DNA of 64,000 bases from Polychytrium aggregatum (Eukaryota > Chytridiomycota > Chytridiomycetes > Polychytriales). The notes beneath the pieces are model-generated. The model was given only the letters and a program-made list of their open reading frames with translations, was not told the origin of the DNA and ran no database searches. Every line of letters begins with the position of its first letter. Positions within the stretch are counted from its first letter, which is position 1. Where the stretch lies: the NCBI RefSeq assembly GCF_025602895.1, contig NW_026516258.1, forward strand, positions 186,001 to 250,000, read 5' to 3'. This document shows positions 11,217 through 23,545 of this stretch, in pieces. Both the position numbers and the translations under genes were made by a program.

Positions 11217-14200
11217 TCAAGCCACTGACCCTTTGAAACGCGACTGGCCGTCGGAGGGCTGACTGGATTCAGATGCCGGGCTGCCAAAGATACCTTGGCC
11301 GGGAGGGGCGAGCTGAGCAAATCCCGAGGTGCTATGCGACAGAAGCCCAGGTATCCGATTAGTCAACATTGCAGGGTGACAGTGCATCGAAACGCGGCAC
11401 TGCTGCATGTCGCGGGCGTCGTGCATCGGACATACCTTGGGCCTGAGGCGAATGAAGGTATCGCACCTGAAGGCGAGATACTACACAACACGGAAACGCT
11501 CGTTAGCCAGAGATAGTCACGGCGATTTGTATCGGAGCCGCCTGGGGGGGGGTGGACAGCATCTCACCTGGCAAACGAGGTGCTGCTCGTCTCAGAGGCT
11601 GCATTTGACTGGCCAAAGACGCGGCTTGAGTCACTGGCGCCGGTTGTAGCGAAAGGAGCCGCTTTGTTAGCTGTTGCGAGCCATGTCGGTGGAATATGGC
11701 GCGGATCGCGAGTGTCAGCTCGTCCATCGAGCTTCTTACCCTCCGAATCTTGGGGCATTTGCCGGCTGAGAGCTTGCTACACCTCCAAAGGCGCTAACGC
11801 CGGCAACTTGGCCAAACGCGGGTGCCGCAGGAGCCGAGGCTTGGCCAAATTTAGGCGCCGAAGGCATCGAGGCCTGGCCAAATGCTGGAATCCCACCCGA
11901 TGCGGATCCCGCGCCACCAAAGACAGATGGCATGGGTGATGGCTGGCCAAATGCAGTTGATGGCCTAGTGGCAAACGACTCAAAGGAAGTCGGTGCAGGG
12001 ATTGATGGCTTGGAGAACGCTGGGCCTGCACCAAACGCAGTCTGTCTGGCGGTGGCGTTCGGGTTGGCGAAAGTCGCAACTCCAAAGGCAGGGCTTGTGT
12101 GGTGGTGTCAAGTCGATGGGCACGACAGAATTGAACAGAGTCAGAAAGCGAATGATCCCATCGTGGATCGCCGAATCGACTCTCACCTGTTGCCGCTGTC
12201 GGAGGCCCCAAAGGTCCCAAACACCGGACCAGAGACTGGAGGTGACCTGGGGTTGGCTGCGCCGAAGCGACTCGCGGCTAGCGATGTGCTTCCGAGTGAC
12301 TGAGACTGGAAAAATCCTGGAGAGGAAGCATAGTTTAGCGATGATTCCGACAGCAAGCCGTTGCCAACTGTGGAGAGTCGTACCTGACGATGTGATTGTT
12401 TCATCAAGATTGCCGGACGGGGTGTTCTCATCCTTATCGTCCTGGTCAATATCCGAGAATCGATCGTACTCATCACTGATGTCGCCATCATCGGACATGG
12501 ACTCCCCACGGAACGACGAAACGTTGCTGACATGGACCGGAGAGCTTCCAAGACTTGAGGGTGCTATACGATTGGAGGACGTCAGTACAAATCAGTGGAG
12601 GAATGTTCGCAGAGAGCATCGCGGCCATTACCGTTCGCTTTTTGCTTGCCATCCAGTCCGAATCCGGTAGACGGGGCGCTGGCGAAGCTCAAGCTGCCAG
12701 ATGCAGATGGGGAGGAGGCAAAGTTGAGCGAGGCATTGGGCAGCCGCAGTGATCCGGATGCACTTGCAGACGCAAATCCGGAGGCGCCGAACTTGACATC
12801 GGGGGCGCTAGCAATTGGCTTGGCAACCGATTCGTCTGTTTTGGTTGGAGATGCGCCATCAAGCTTGGTGGTGGATTGAGAAGGGACAGGATTTGTCTTG
12901 GAGCTGTCCTCAGAAGGCTTGCTCGTTGAGGCCGATGCAGGAATCGAAGGGACGCCACCAAAGCTGAACCCGGCAGTAGCGGCCGTGGAGGTTGAGACCC
13001 CGGAGGCCCCGCCAGTGCCAAATCCAAAGCCACCGGCTGCATTGAATATGCTGCTGCTGCTGCTGCTGGAGCCAAACCCTCCATTGGCCCCAAATGCACT
13101 CGATCCAAATCCGCTGCTGGACGATCCACCAGCCGCTGCACCAAAGGAGAACGCAGGGGCCGGCTTCTTGGCGGAGCTGTTCTCATCCGAGCCATTCACA
13201 CTTGCAGAACCAGATGGGTTTGGTGCCTCACAGGCGGCACACTTGACCTTGTCCTTGGTGTTTGTGATATCGCACACAGGACACTTCCACGAGCCTTCGG
13301 CAGGCTTGGGCATCGAGAATCCGACAGCTGCAAAGTCGAATGCGGGCTTAGGTTGAGGGGAGCTGCTCTTCTGTTCAGAGCCGTTCGCACTTGCAGAACC
13401 AGATGGGTTTGGTGCCTCACAGGCGGCACACTTGACCTTGTCCTTGGTGTTTGTGATATCGCACACAGGGCACTTCCACGAGCCTTCGGCAGGTTTGGGC
13501 ATCGAGAATCCGACAGCCGCAAAGTCGAATGCGGGCTTAGGTTGAGGGGAGCTGCTCTTCTGTTCAGAGCCGTTCGCACTTGCAGAACCAGATGGGTTTG
13601 GTGCCTCACAGGCGGCACACTTGACCTTGTCCTTGGTGTTTGTGATATCGCACACAGGACATTTCCACGAGCCTTCGGCAGGTTTGGGCATCGAGAATCC
13701 AACAGCTGCAAAGTCGAACGCGGGCTTGGGTTGAGGAGAGCTGCTCGTCCTGATCTCAATCTCGGAGATGTTATCCGGATCCTTCTGAGAACCCTCATCG
13801 GAATCCGTATCATCTTCATGCTCTGATATGCCGTAGGACTCGTCCTCGGAATCTTGGCCAACATCATCATAGTCTTCAGATCCATCGAGATCATCTTCGG
13901 AGACATCCTCGTCGCTGGCAGAAACATCAGACAGGCCCTTGGAGTTGTCAGTCGTTGTATCCGCTGAGGCCGATGCAGGAATCGAAGGGACGCCACCAAA
14001 GCTGAACCCGGCAGTAGCGGCCGTGGAGGTTGAGACCCCGGAGGCCCCGCCAGTGCCAAATCCAAAGCCACCGGCTGCATTGAATATGCTGCTGCTGCTG
14101 CTGCTGGAGCCAAACCCTCCATTGGCCCCAAATGCACTCGATCCAAATCCGCTGCTGGACGATCCACCAGCCGCTGCACCAAAGGAGAACGCAGGGGCCG

Positions 14201-17200
14201 GCTTCTTGGCGGAGCTGTTCTCATCCGAGCCATTCACACTTGCAGAACCAGATGGGTTTGGTGCCTCACAGGCGGCACACTTGACCTTGTCCTTGGTGTT
14301 TGTGATATCGCACACAGGACACTTCCACGAGCCTTCGGCAGGTTTGGGCATCGAGAATCCGACAGCTGCAAAGTCGAATGCGGGCTTGGATGCGGCGGGT
14401 GCCTTTTGTGCTCCTTCCACTGGTTTTGGAGCGGCAAACTCGACGACAGAGAAGCCAAAGATCAGCTTGGGGGGCTCGGTGTCGGCCTTTGCAGACACTT
14501 TGCCGGATGCGTCCTGGACCTTTTGGTCGGCCTGGTCACCCGAATCTGCCTGTGGTTTGTCGGTGGTGGCCGCTTCATCGGCGGGGGCACTCGGCAACGC
14601 GCCAAACTTGAAGGGTGTGGCCACGGGTGACTGTTCTGAGGGAGTTTGAGTCGCTCGCGCCACGAATGTTGCAAAGCCCGGGGCCGGAGGCGGGGGAGCC
14701 GCTTTGCTACCACTTTCGGGAGTAGAGGGGCAGGCCAAGTGCTCCGGCGAAGTGGTGGCACACATGCATTGGCGGCTACACATGGGACAATGCCACGAGG
14801 ATGCGTCGTCTGTGTCATCAAATTTGACAGGAGATGACACTGCATCATCCGCAGTGGTAGGCGATGTCGAAGCATCGACTGCTATGGGCTTGGCCAAACT
14901 CTGTAGCGACAACTGCTGCTGCTGTTGCTGCTCCTCGAGCGCCTTTTTCTCGGAGCTTGATTTGTTGGCAGCGGCGACGATCGCGTTGATGTGGCCACGC
15001 AGGCCGAACCGCGGCTTGAACTCAATCGTCCTTGCGACCACTCGCTCTTGATGCGCATGGTCGTTCAGTCGACTCTGCAGATCACGGCGGGCCTGGATGT
15101 TCTTCTGGAGAGCTTCGACGGCCTCGCTGCGGTTGGGGCTGAGACTGGGCATCTCGTAGTCAATGTCATCAAGCAAACCGTATCGACCGCTGTGATGGGC
15201 AGCGCCGAGCGAGTCTAGATCAGGTCTAGAGGCGCAGAGCTCCGCCATTCGCTTGCTAAGGTAGTCCACATCGCCAGCCACGGTTCCGGCTTTTGTGCGA
15301 GTATAGTAGGCAACGCGATAGGCCTGTTCAAAAGTATTGGGCCTGATGGGAGGGATGGCTGAGTCAGACTCTCGGCAGCGATATGCAACTGGACGGAAGC
15401 TTGACTTGGACGGCCAGTATAAGCTACCTGGAGTGATTGGCCGAGAACCGGTCGATGGCGACATGCTCCTGAAGTTGCTGAAGCTGGGCGCGAATGGACT
15501 GAAATGAAATAGATCAGTTGATGCGCATCAGGACATATATTTGAAGACAGCAAGGCCTGCAAACAGGTAGGACTTACACTCTCTTTTCGCTCAAGATGTT
15601 TCTTTTGAGACAGAGTCTCGGCGCCAAGTCCTCTGGCAATCACTTGCTGTTCGGATTGATCGGCAGACTCAAGGAGGGTCTCGAATTGGCGTTCATAGGC
15701 CCGCGCTGCTCACCGTATCAAATTGACATGGAGAAAACAGAAGGCGCGGATGGTAAACAACAATGACAGAACCGACTTGACCAATGAGCCCGACAAGTGC
15801 CTGGGAACAGGGCCGCATATTTAGTACCTGAGGCAGTGAGGTTGGCTGGATTGAGGCATCTGTCCTTCAAATCAAGAGTTGAGCTGGTGTCGCGCTCATC
15901 AAACCTTCGTTTGAGCTCGAGCACTCGCGCTTGAAGGTCCTCCACTTGGGCAACAGACGGCGCTTGGTCAAGCTGTGAGCCAACGCGACGGTATTCGTCT
16001 TTGAGCTGAAAGCATGGGGAAGTTGGCACAAACATCGTCAGTGTCCAAGTATAAAACAAAGCTGCTGTTGCTATCGCAATGTACCTTCTGTAGAGTTTCG
16101 TTGTATTTTTGCTCGATGGCAAGAAAAGCCTCGACGTGGGTCTGGACAGTGGAGACGCTGTTAGATTGGAGTTGTTGTGTTATGATGGCCTCTAAATCAC
16201 ATACCTTTTGCTTCTCTGAGAGCGGAGCTGTGTCGGCAGCTCTACGAGGAGGGGATGCAGGCGGCAAGTTTGAGAGGGCGGGGGCCGAAATCTTGACAGG
16301 TTTGGATTGATCATTGGTGGCACTTGGCCCTGTGGTGAGTGCACTGCCGATTGGACTGACGGGAGCCTTAGATGGGATGGCGTCTCTTGTGGGAGGGGTA
16401 GCCGCAGCGGCAAACGACGAATCTTTAGGTCCGTTCGATTGTTTGATGGGTGTTGAAGGTTCGCCCGAGATTGGTCGGAGATTCGATCCAGTGGTTGGGC
16501 TAGCAGCCGATTGGGTTGCGGCAGTCAACTTGGTACCCAACTTGGAGGCTCCTGCAGGAGTGGAAGTTGAACCGAAGGTGGGAGCAGCTGCAGGAGTGGA
16601 AGTTGAGCCGAATGCAGCTGAACCATTCTTGACAGAGGCCGAGCCAAAGGTGGGAGCAGCTGCAGGTGTGGAAGTTGAACCGAAGGTGGGGGCTGCTGCG
16701 GGACTAGCGGCTGAGCCAAAGGAGAATGCAGGCGCAGGAGTAGCGGCTGAGCCGAGTGCAGAGAACCCATTCTTGACAGAGGCCGAGCCAAAGGTGGGAG
16801 CAGCTGCAGGTGTGGAAGTTGAGCCAAATGCAGCTGAACCATTCTTGACAGAGGCCGAGCCAAAGGTGGGAGCTGCTGCAGGTGTGGAAGTTGAACCGAA
16901 GGTGGGGGCTGCTGCGGGACTAGCGGCTGAGCCAAAGGAGAATGCAGGCGCAGGAGTAGAGGCTGAGCCGAGTGCAGAGAACCCATTCTTGACGGCGACT
17001 GAGGCAACGGCTTGGTTGGATAAAGAGCTCTTGGGCAGCGCAATCGGTTTCTTCATATGCCCATAAGCAACCCCATCCTTTCGAATGCAATAGTAGCCAC
17101 GAATGGTGCCATTGCTGAACATGATGTATAGGACTGGCGACGCTGGAAGGGGTGGCTCATGGGGATTATCGTTTGGAACTTCATCAGTCGAGGTCAAATC

Positions 17201-19238
17201 GATGGCTGCGCCTATGGGCCAGACCTCCATGCCATCGGATCCAAATGGGTAGGAAATTGAGCTACCGTCGAGGGCCCAGCCGTTCCAAAGCGAATCGTTG
17301 CCCTGGCCAAAGTAAGCGCCGTCGCAGGCACCGGTATTGAGAGCGATCATAAAGTGCTGGGCCTCTTGATCCCTGGTGTGATAAGTTTGTTGACATGGTG
17401 AACAGATGGTGGAGCGGTCAGCGGGGGAACAGGCACCGCTTGGCGGGAAGGGCGGAGCCACAGATGAGCAAGTAATGCCAAGCTAGGGACCACGTAGTAT
17501 CGGGGGGGGGAGATCGTACCAGTTCCGAATAAGCGGCAAAAAGCAGCGGCCCTTGAGAGTATTCATGCTCGGGCAGGGAAAGTCCAGGGGACGGTAGTCA
17601 AATTTGTCATCGTCTTTCTTGGTCAAAATAACGAAGGATTCGGTGTCGACTACGGCGTCAGGGTCGCTGCGATCGACAGGAGTCGCATAGAGGACTCCCA
17701 AGGACTTTTGCGTGATCCAGATGACTTCTTGGACTGATTGCGCATGAGGATGGTTAACATACCATGTCGGCTGACAGAGATCCCACACGTTCGCTGTGGC
17801 AGTGGACGCTGCGGTGCGCCGTGCCCAGGGCTCAGAGTCGAGACATACCTTGGCAGTCGCATGGCGAAACGGGAGGAGGGATGGTTTTCTTGACGGCACC
17901 GTCGGAGGCGCAAGTTATAAGGTTGCCCTCCGAGGTTCCCACGACAAGACTCTTGCCCTGTGGGCTCCAGCACACTGAGCACAGATGGTCGAGTAGAGTG
18001 GTGAGCAAGTGCTGTGTAGACAGTACACCATCACTGGAGAGACGCATGCGTCGATGACGAGCAGGCTTACAGGACGTAGCAGTCGCATTGATTGCGAGCT
18101 TGGAGGCGGTCTTGGTGGGAGAAGCGTAGTCGACGAGACGGACGTGGCCGGACTGGGTCAGGACAGCCAGGGTACTCTTCAAGGCGCCGGGGTTGACACG
18201 CAGATCCGTGATAAGGTCATCCTTATCCAGGGCAATCTTCCACAAGGGCTGGACACTTGCGGGGCCCTAGAGACATTCGTATGCAGAAGGTACGGTCGAG
18301 TAAATATAGGCACGACGTCGGAGGATGATATCGATCAGTGCAGGCAGGCAGGCAAGCAATCGATGGAGGCGGTAGCAGATGACGCGAGTATGGGGGAGGG
18401 TGCTCAGAAGCTGACGACGTGCATATGCTCCAAGAGGCTCGCCCTGAATGCGGCGCAGGTGCCGGCTGATATTCGGCAGGTGCAGCCCCGAAAACACTTA
18501 CGTCAAGGATCGCCGAGGCAGAGTACCCGCGAATGGCGCCGGCGGTGTCTGCAGTGATCACAGTTTCCTCGTCGACACTGAGAGCAATATGGAGGATACG
18601 GTCGTCATGATCGACGGACTTGATGATTGAGGCGGCGATTGGCGTGTCCTGGTTTTTGGCGCCATTTTTGAGGGCGGCGAGGAGATCGGCCGTCTGAACG
18701 AGGCCAAAGCCTTTCGTGGTTCATGTGAATCACAGGCGGAGTCCATAGAGGGTGCAGAGGGGACGGGCGAGTCAGCGAGGTATTACTGGAGCACAGCGAG
18801 CGACAGAGGCATTGAATAGCGCCAGACAGCCGACTCAGAGCCGTGGGTACGCTGAAAACCCACCTTTTGCGGTTCGAAAGGCAGAGAACCCATAGAGCTG
18901 GGAAGCAACAAAGAGCGATACATATTCGGGCTGCTCGTCGAGCGGAGACGGAAGAGAGAGGCTACCGCCGACGTTGGGTGGCCTAAGGACGAGCCACTGT
19001 GGAGAAATGCAATCAATTCACAGGGCACCCTCGGTTTTCTCAGACAACCATAGCCGACAGGACAAAAAGCGTATTCTGGTAACGGCACGAGCGACAGGAA
19101 CGCTGCACCCGGCTGGGGACGCTTGGGCGGGCGGCCCCGGGACTCCATGGCTTCAAACTAGTGCACTGCATCGAACAAAGAGCCTGGCGAGCCTACCTCG
19201 ACGTCGGTTGCATATGCTGAATCGGCAAAGTCTTGCAT
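11217..19238 (-). CDS. FG nucleoporin Nup214/Nup159 type with RanBP2 zinc fingers
   Basis: Cytoplasmic-side nuclear pore protein; the family docks the mRNA export helicase Dbp5 through its N-terminal beta-propeller. Exon 1 (19238-19197, MQDFADSAY) splices to 18998, where the propeller starts (PPNVGGSLSL, then EYVSLFVAS). Propeller blades continue through 17480. An FG region of repeated AAPTFGS units follows (about 17010-16540), then a coiled coil (about 16140-15010), then a long exon ending near 12580 with FG repeats, an acidic stretch and four W-x-C-x2-C-x3-N-x6-C-x2-C fingers. A degenerate fifth finger lies near 14795. More FG exons follow (12560-12360 with a very acidic DDGDISDEYD segment, then 11930-11740 and others), to a stop at 11217. 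The propeller, coiled coil, then FG order matches Nup214. Zinc fingers are usual in Nup153 and RanBP2, not in this family. Individual splice sites in the last 1.3 kb are approximate. Confidence 0.85.
12928..14389 (-). repeat. In-frame coding duplications in the Nup214-type gene
   Basis: A stretch of about 424 bases (12928-13351) is repeated almost perfectly at 13966-14389, 1038 bases away and in frame. It encodes an FG block plus a zinc finger. Between the two copies the finger is also repeated as 189-base (63-codon) units, giving four near-identical RanBP2-type fingers. Such low divergence implies recent unequal exchange or gene conversion. Confidence 0.9.
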
Positions 19239-19494
19239 ATCGATGGTGGAGATCAGCAAGCGGGAGCAAAGACACCAGACAAGACGAAACAAACAGAACG
19301 CCGACGACCGAAAACCGCGGCCCCGGATCCAGCCAGGCGTGCGACACGGATCCAGCCATAGAGCCAGCCACTCAGCGGCGGCCAAGCGATCGCCCGCTTC
19401 GCTTGGTCCCGCCCTTCTCCTCCATCAGCACCCGGCACCGACACCGGCACCCAGCCTTCGAGTCAGCCAGCCAGTCCATCTGCCTGTCTGCAGC
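19239..19494. promoter_or_regulatory. Shared divergent promoter region, Nup214-type gene and ERGIC3
   Basis: Only 256 bases separate the two start codons. No TATA box is evident. Both genes must take their core promoters from this stretch, so it is probably bidirectional (inference). Confidence 0.5.
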
Positions 19495-22186
19495 ATGTCG
19501 AACTTGCGCAAGAGAACCGTTGCCAACCCAGACGAGGGATCGGCCGTGAGCACCCTGATCGAGTCGTTCAAGGGCCTGGATGCCTACGCCAAGCCCCTGG
19601 ACGACTTCAAGGTCAAGACGAGTTCGGGCGCATCCATCACCCTGGTCTCGGCCTTCTTCATTGTGCTGCTGCTCATTTCGGAGTTTGTCGACTGGCGCTC
19701 GGTCAAGCTCCAGCCCCACATCGACGTCGACAAAGCTCGGAACGAAAAGATGACCATCAACATGAACATCACCTTTCCGCACATCCCTTGCTTTCGTGAG
19801 TTGCTGCATGCTCTGTCGAGCGTCGTTCCCCCGCAGTCTATCGGCGCTCCCTCCATTCCGCACACATGCCTGGCTGTTCGAGCGCAGATCTAAAGACGAC
19901 GGCGCCTACAAAGCCTTCAAAGCCTTGCTGAGCGGGTCGGCCTGAGCGCTGCGGCCGGGGCAGCGACCGAGGCAGCGGCCGCCCCATCCAGCATCCAAAC
20001 AAGATTTAGGCGCGGCAAGCTGACACTTCCTTCGCTCGATTCCTTGCGACCAACTAGTGCTGAGTCTCGATGTCATGGATATTGCGGGAGAGCACCAGAA
20101 CGACGTCTCGCACAACGTCTACAAGGTGCGCTTGTCCCCAGATGGAAGCGTCATCAACAAATCGAAAGGAGGTTCGTCATCACCGATCGCGGCTGTGTTC
20201 CCTAGCCTCATGGACCAACAGGTCCCAATGGACGATCGGGGTGTCCAAGTGCGGATATCTAGAGAGAGTGCTGCGTTCTTGATCATCCAAGGTGTTTTTG
20301 GTTATGGACAGCGAGAGACGACGTTCCTCTGCTGGGGCGTTGGATGTGGAACACGTAGATAGTGGCCTTTTCTCGCTCGGATATCCGCTGCTGCGTGAAG
20401 ATTGCCGACTACAGGCGAATCGTCTCGGCGTGAGGCAGCTAGAAGTCTCTGCGCGAGCATTCTGCCCTCGGGGTTCCCGCAAGGTCCAACCCGCCGATAT
20501 GTCTCCGCTAACACAGATACCGCGCTGACGATCGACAGTGGTGGGCGAGCACGATGGTGGCAACCCTGCGCCCAAGGACCCGAACTATTGTGGAAGCTGC
20601 TACGGCGGCATTGCAGACAACGAGAAGGGCTGCTGCAACACTTGCGACGACGTGCGACGGGCCTACGAGGCCCGAGGCTGGACCCTGAGCAATCCCGACG
20701 CAATCGAGCAGGTAATGAGTGCCCGTGAGCGTCGAGCGTCGAGCGTCGTGGGCAGGAGCGAGCGGGGATCGGCAAGTGGCTTTCTGGGGCCAAGACAGCT
20801 TGGTCACATCGTAAGATACGGGCTGTATCAAAGTGCACCGGGAGGCACAGACAGTTGCGAGACACTCTACCGTACCAGGCCTAGCTGCTCATGTCCGCGT
20901 CCCATCTGCATCAACCCTGCAATGACTATTGCTCTGGTGTCCACGGATGCGATTCCAATGCGCCGGGATATGTGTCGCTCTACTGCGTCGAAACGTACCT
21001 TGTACGTCTCTCGAAATCCACTGCTCCGGACGGCGCTGCTGTCGCTGCAGTGTGTCAACGAGCATTACTCGGAAAAGATCAAGGAGCAGTCCATCGAGGG
21101 ATGCAACGTCCACGGCCATATCGAGGTCAACAAAGTCCCTGGAAACGTGCACTTTGCCCCGGGCCGTCCCCTGACACAGGCCCGGATGCACGTTCACGAC
21201 TTGAGCCAGTACTCTGTCAACGAGAACTTCAACTTTGGACACATTATCCACTCGCTGTCGTTCGGAGAAGAGATCCACTACCTCAAGAACCCCCTGGACA
21301 ACACCTCCAAGCTGGTGTCGCACAGTACGTCTTTCGCCAGAGGCGCGTGTGTGGGCTGCATGTCTCCGTTGGAGGTTGCGGGCGTTGTCATGGTGGAGTA
21401 ACATACAGCTGATTGTCTTGCCGAATGTCTGCTTGCTGGTCTTGTCGGATGTCTGATTGCTGGTCTTGTCTCGCTCCAGGCCACTACACTTTCCAGTACT
21501 TTGTCAAGGTTGTCAGCACCAAGTTTGAGCTCAAGAATGGCTCCAAGATCGCCACAAACCAGTTTTCGATCACCGAAAACGATATGGACACCACCGCCAA
21601 GGCTGGCATGCCTCAGCAGGGCTATCTCCCCGGTATGTGACGCTGTTTGGGAGACAGGAGTGTGGACTGTGGCCAACGTCCGCAACATGGAAATTGACAA
21701 GATGGCTGCATCAGGGGGCGCGTGGTCGCAGTGCGTGCGCTGGGTGATGTATGTGGGCAGCCACTGCGGCTTGAACGAAGCCGGGCAATGATCGGACGGT
21801 CTTCCACCACCCCTCACCTCCCACGTGCTCGGCATCGCCCGCGGTTTGTGGTTCTCGGTGGATGGATTGATGGATGGCGGAAACGTGTGTCTGGGATCAT
21901 CATGACTCTGACTCCGACTCTGACTCTGACTCTGACACGGCACTCGGCCCGGTCTTGACGACTCACTGACCCCGGCCCCTCCGCATTTGCAGGCGTCTTC
22001 TTCAACTACGACATCTCGCCAATGCTGATCACCTATGTCGAGTACCAAAAGCCATTTGCACACTTCCTGACGGACGTGTGCGCGATCGTCGGCGGAATCT
22101 TCACCGTCGCCGGCATCGTCGACTCGTTTGTCTACAAGGCAGAAAAATCGTTCAAGCGCAAGGTCGAGCTGGGCAAGGGCTCGTAA
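19495..22186 (+). CDS. ERV46: COPII vesicle cargo receptor Erv46/ERGIC3
   Basis: Cycles between ER and early Golgi with Erv41 as a cargo/retrieval receptor. Six exons join exactly in frame: 19495-19795, 20058-20171, 20539-20711, 21051-21324, 21480-21632 and 21993-22186, 402 residues, close to the human length. Exon 1 gives the cytosolic start and first membrane helix (SAFFIVLLLISEF). Exon 2 has the family LSLDVMDIAGEHQ block. Exon 3 has the luminal Cys cluster (CGSCYGG, CCNTCDDVR). Exon 4 has GCNVHGHIEVNKVPGNVHFA. Exon 6 has the second membrane helix (FLTDVCAIVGGIFTVAG) and a Lys-rich cytosolic end. All introns are GT..AG. The fifth intron holds a short TCTGAC repeat. Divergent from the Nup214-type gene. 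Confidence 0.97.
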
Positions 22187-23545
22187 ACCCTCAGAACGGA
22201 GCGGAAGAGCAGAAAACAAAAGCAGAGAAAGGAAGGGGGGGGACAGAGATCCAGAGCCAAACTGAATGCCCAATGGCTAAACGAAAGGAGTGGGAGGAAA
22301 TGCATACACTTTTTTGTTGTTGTGGGTCCCACACGGCAGCAACACCCATGTTGCTGTCCAGGATCGCACAGCCCCCATAGAGCGTGGCAGCTTGCATCAG
22401 AAGAATACACTATATTCAGAAAAAATGTGACACCGCACCCACTCCCACGAACGTGCAGTATGTGACGAGCTTGCGTCTGATGGAGGCATATGAGATTCAA
22501 CAGATCACTTCCGAGTGAAGACACCGGTCGCTCTCCGGTCTCCACAGTCGACCTGCACTGCCCCAAAGTATCGAGCAAACCGCTGCCTCCGAGGGCTGGC
22601 TGCAAAACCCTTGCCTTGCCGCCATGGCGCATTGCTGGAAGCGATGACCACATCATTCCCCTCAGGCGTGCTTCAGGGTGGCAGTGGGGAGACATCCAGT
22701 TTGATCTGGATGCTGGGGGGGCTGTATCGGTGAAAGTGCATCGGTCGGTGTCGTTCCACGGACTCATCGCCTCGGCTGTTATTTGCTCTAGATATGCAGC
22801 GCCCCAGTTGGATTCGCCAGGCAGCTCTCTTGTCGGATAGGTGCTTTGGTTGTTCGGTCGGCTCTCTCAGCCGCAGTGCGGGGCTTCGTTCCCTGAGCAT
22901 GTTACATGCTTCCAACGAACCTCACACGATATGGTATCGGTGCCATCGAGTTTTTGATATGACACCAATGCAAAGTCACCAAAGGGATATAAGCCATTGT
23001 TTGCATCTCGAATGGCTTGATGATCAACCAGCTGGGATGGCAGAAGCTGCAGTGGAACAAAAAACCCCACTATTATCGTACACCCAAGAAAGGAAAGGCA
23101 ATGCCGCTCCAACTCCCTCCACCTCCCAGTGCAGCAACCAAAGCGATAGCACAAACTCGGGCATTCATAGAATTCACACTATATTTAAAAGACTAGGTGC
23201 CGGCTAGCCTGAAAGAGCAGACTAGGGTACAAGGCCATATTCACAACCAACGGTTTAAGGACGGGATAGAATAGCACAGCAAGTCAAGGTCAGAGGATAG
23301 GGAAGGGAGGTGTGGGTGGCAGAGGGGCAGTTATCGAGCTGTCGCTCTGGAGGGGATTCGAAACTGTAAGTTGAGGGAAAGAGAGCAGGAGGCATGTCAT
23401 ACACTCGCATCTTGGGCATTCAGCGCACTTTGAGCCCCGGGCATCTGGGATCAAGAAACAGGCATCTCAACCAGTGAGCCTGATTGATGCCAGGTAATGG
23501 GGGAAAGACGGATGGCCGCGGCAAGCGAGCTTGAAGCGGGGCCGC
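22187..23545. other. Intergenic between convergent genes
   Basis: Lies between the 3' ends of ERGIC3 (+) and the EXORDIUM-type gene (-). Open frames on both strands overlap each other and show no recognisable protein. I see no repeat or RNA gene here. Confidence 0.5.

Noticed and set aside
13939-14649. Plus-strand frame of 236 codons opposite the Nup214-type gene, and similar frames at 12898 and 16314
   Set aside because: Shadows of the repetitive FG coding sequence on the minus strand; they show the same repeat periods and no domain.
22490-22840. Plus-strand frame of 116 codons after ERGIC3
   Set aside because: No domain and no splice support; similar frames on the other strand.
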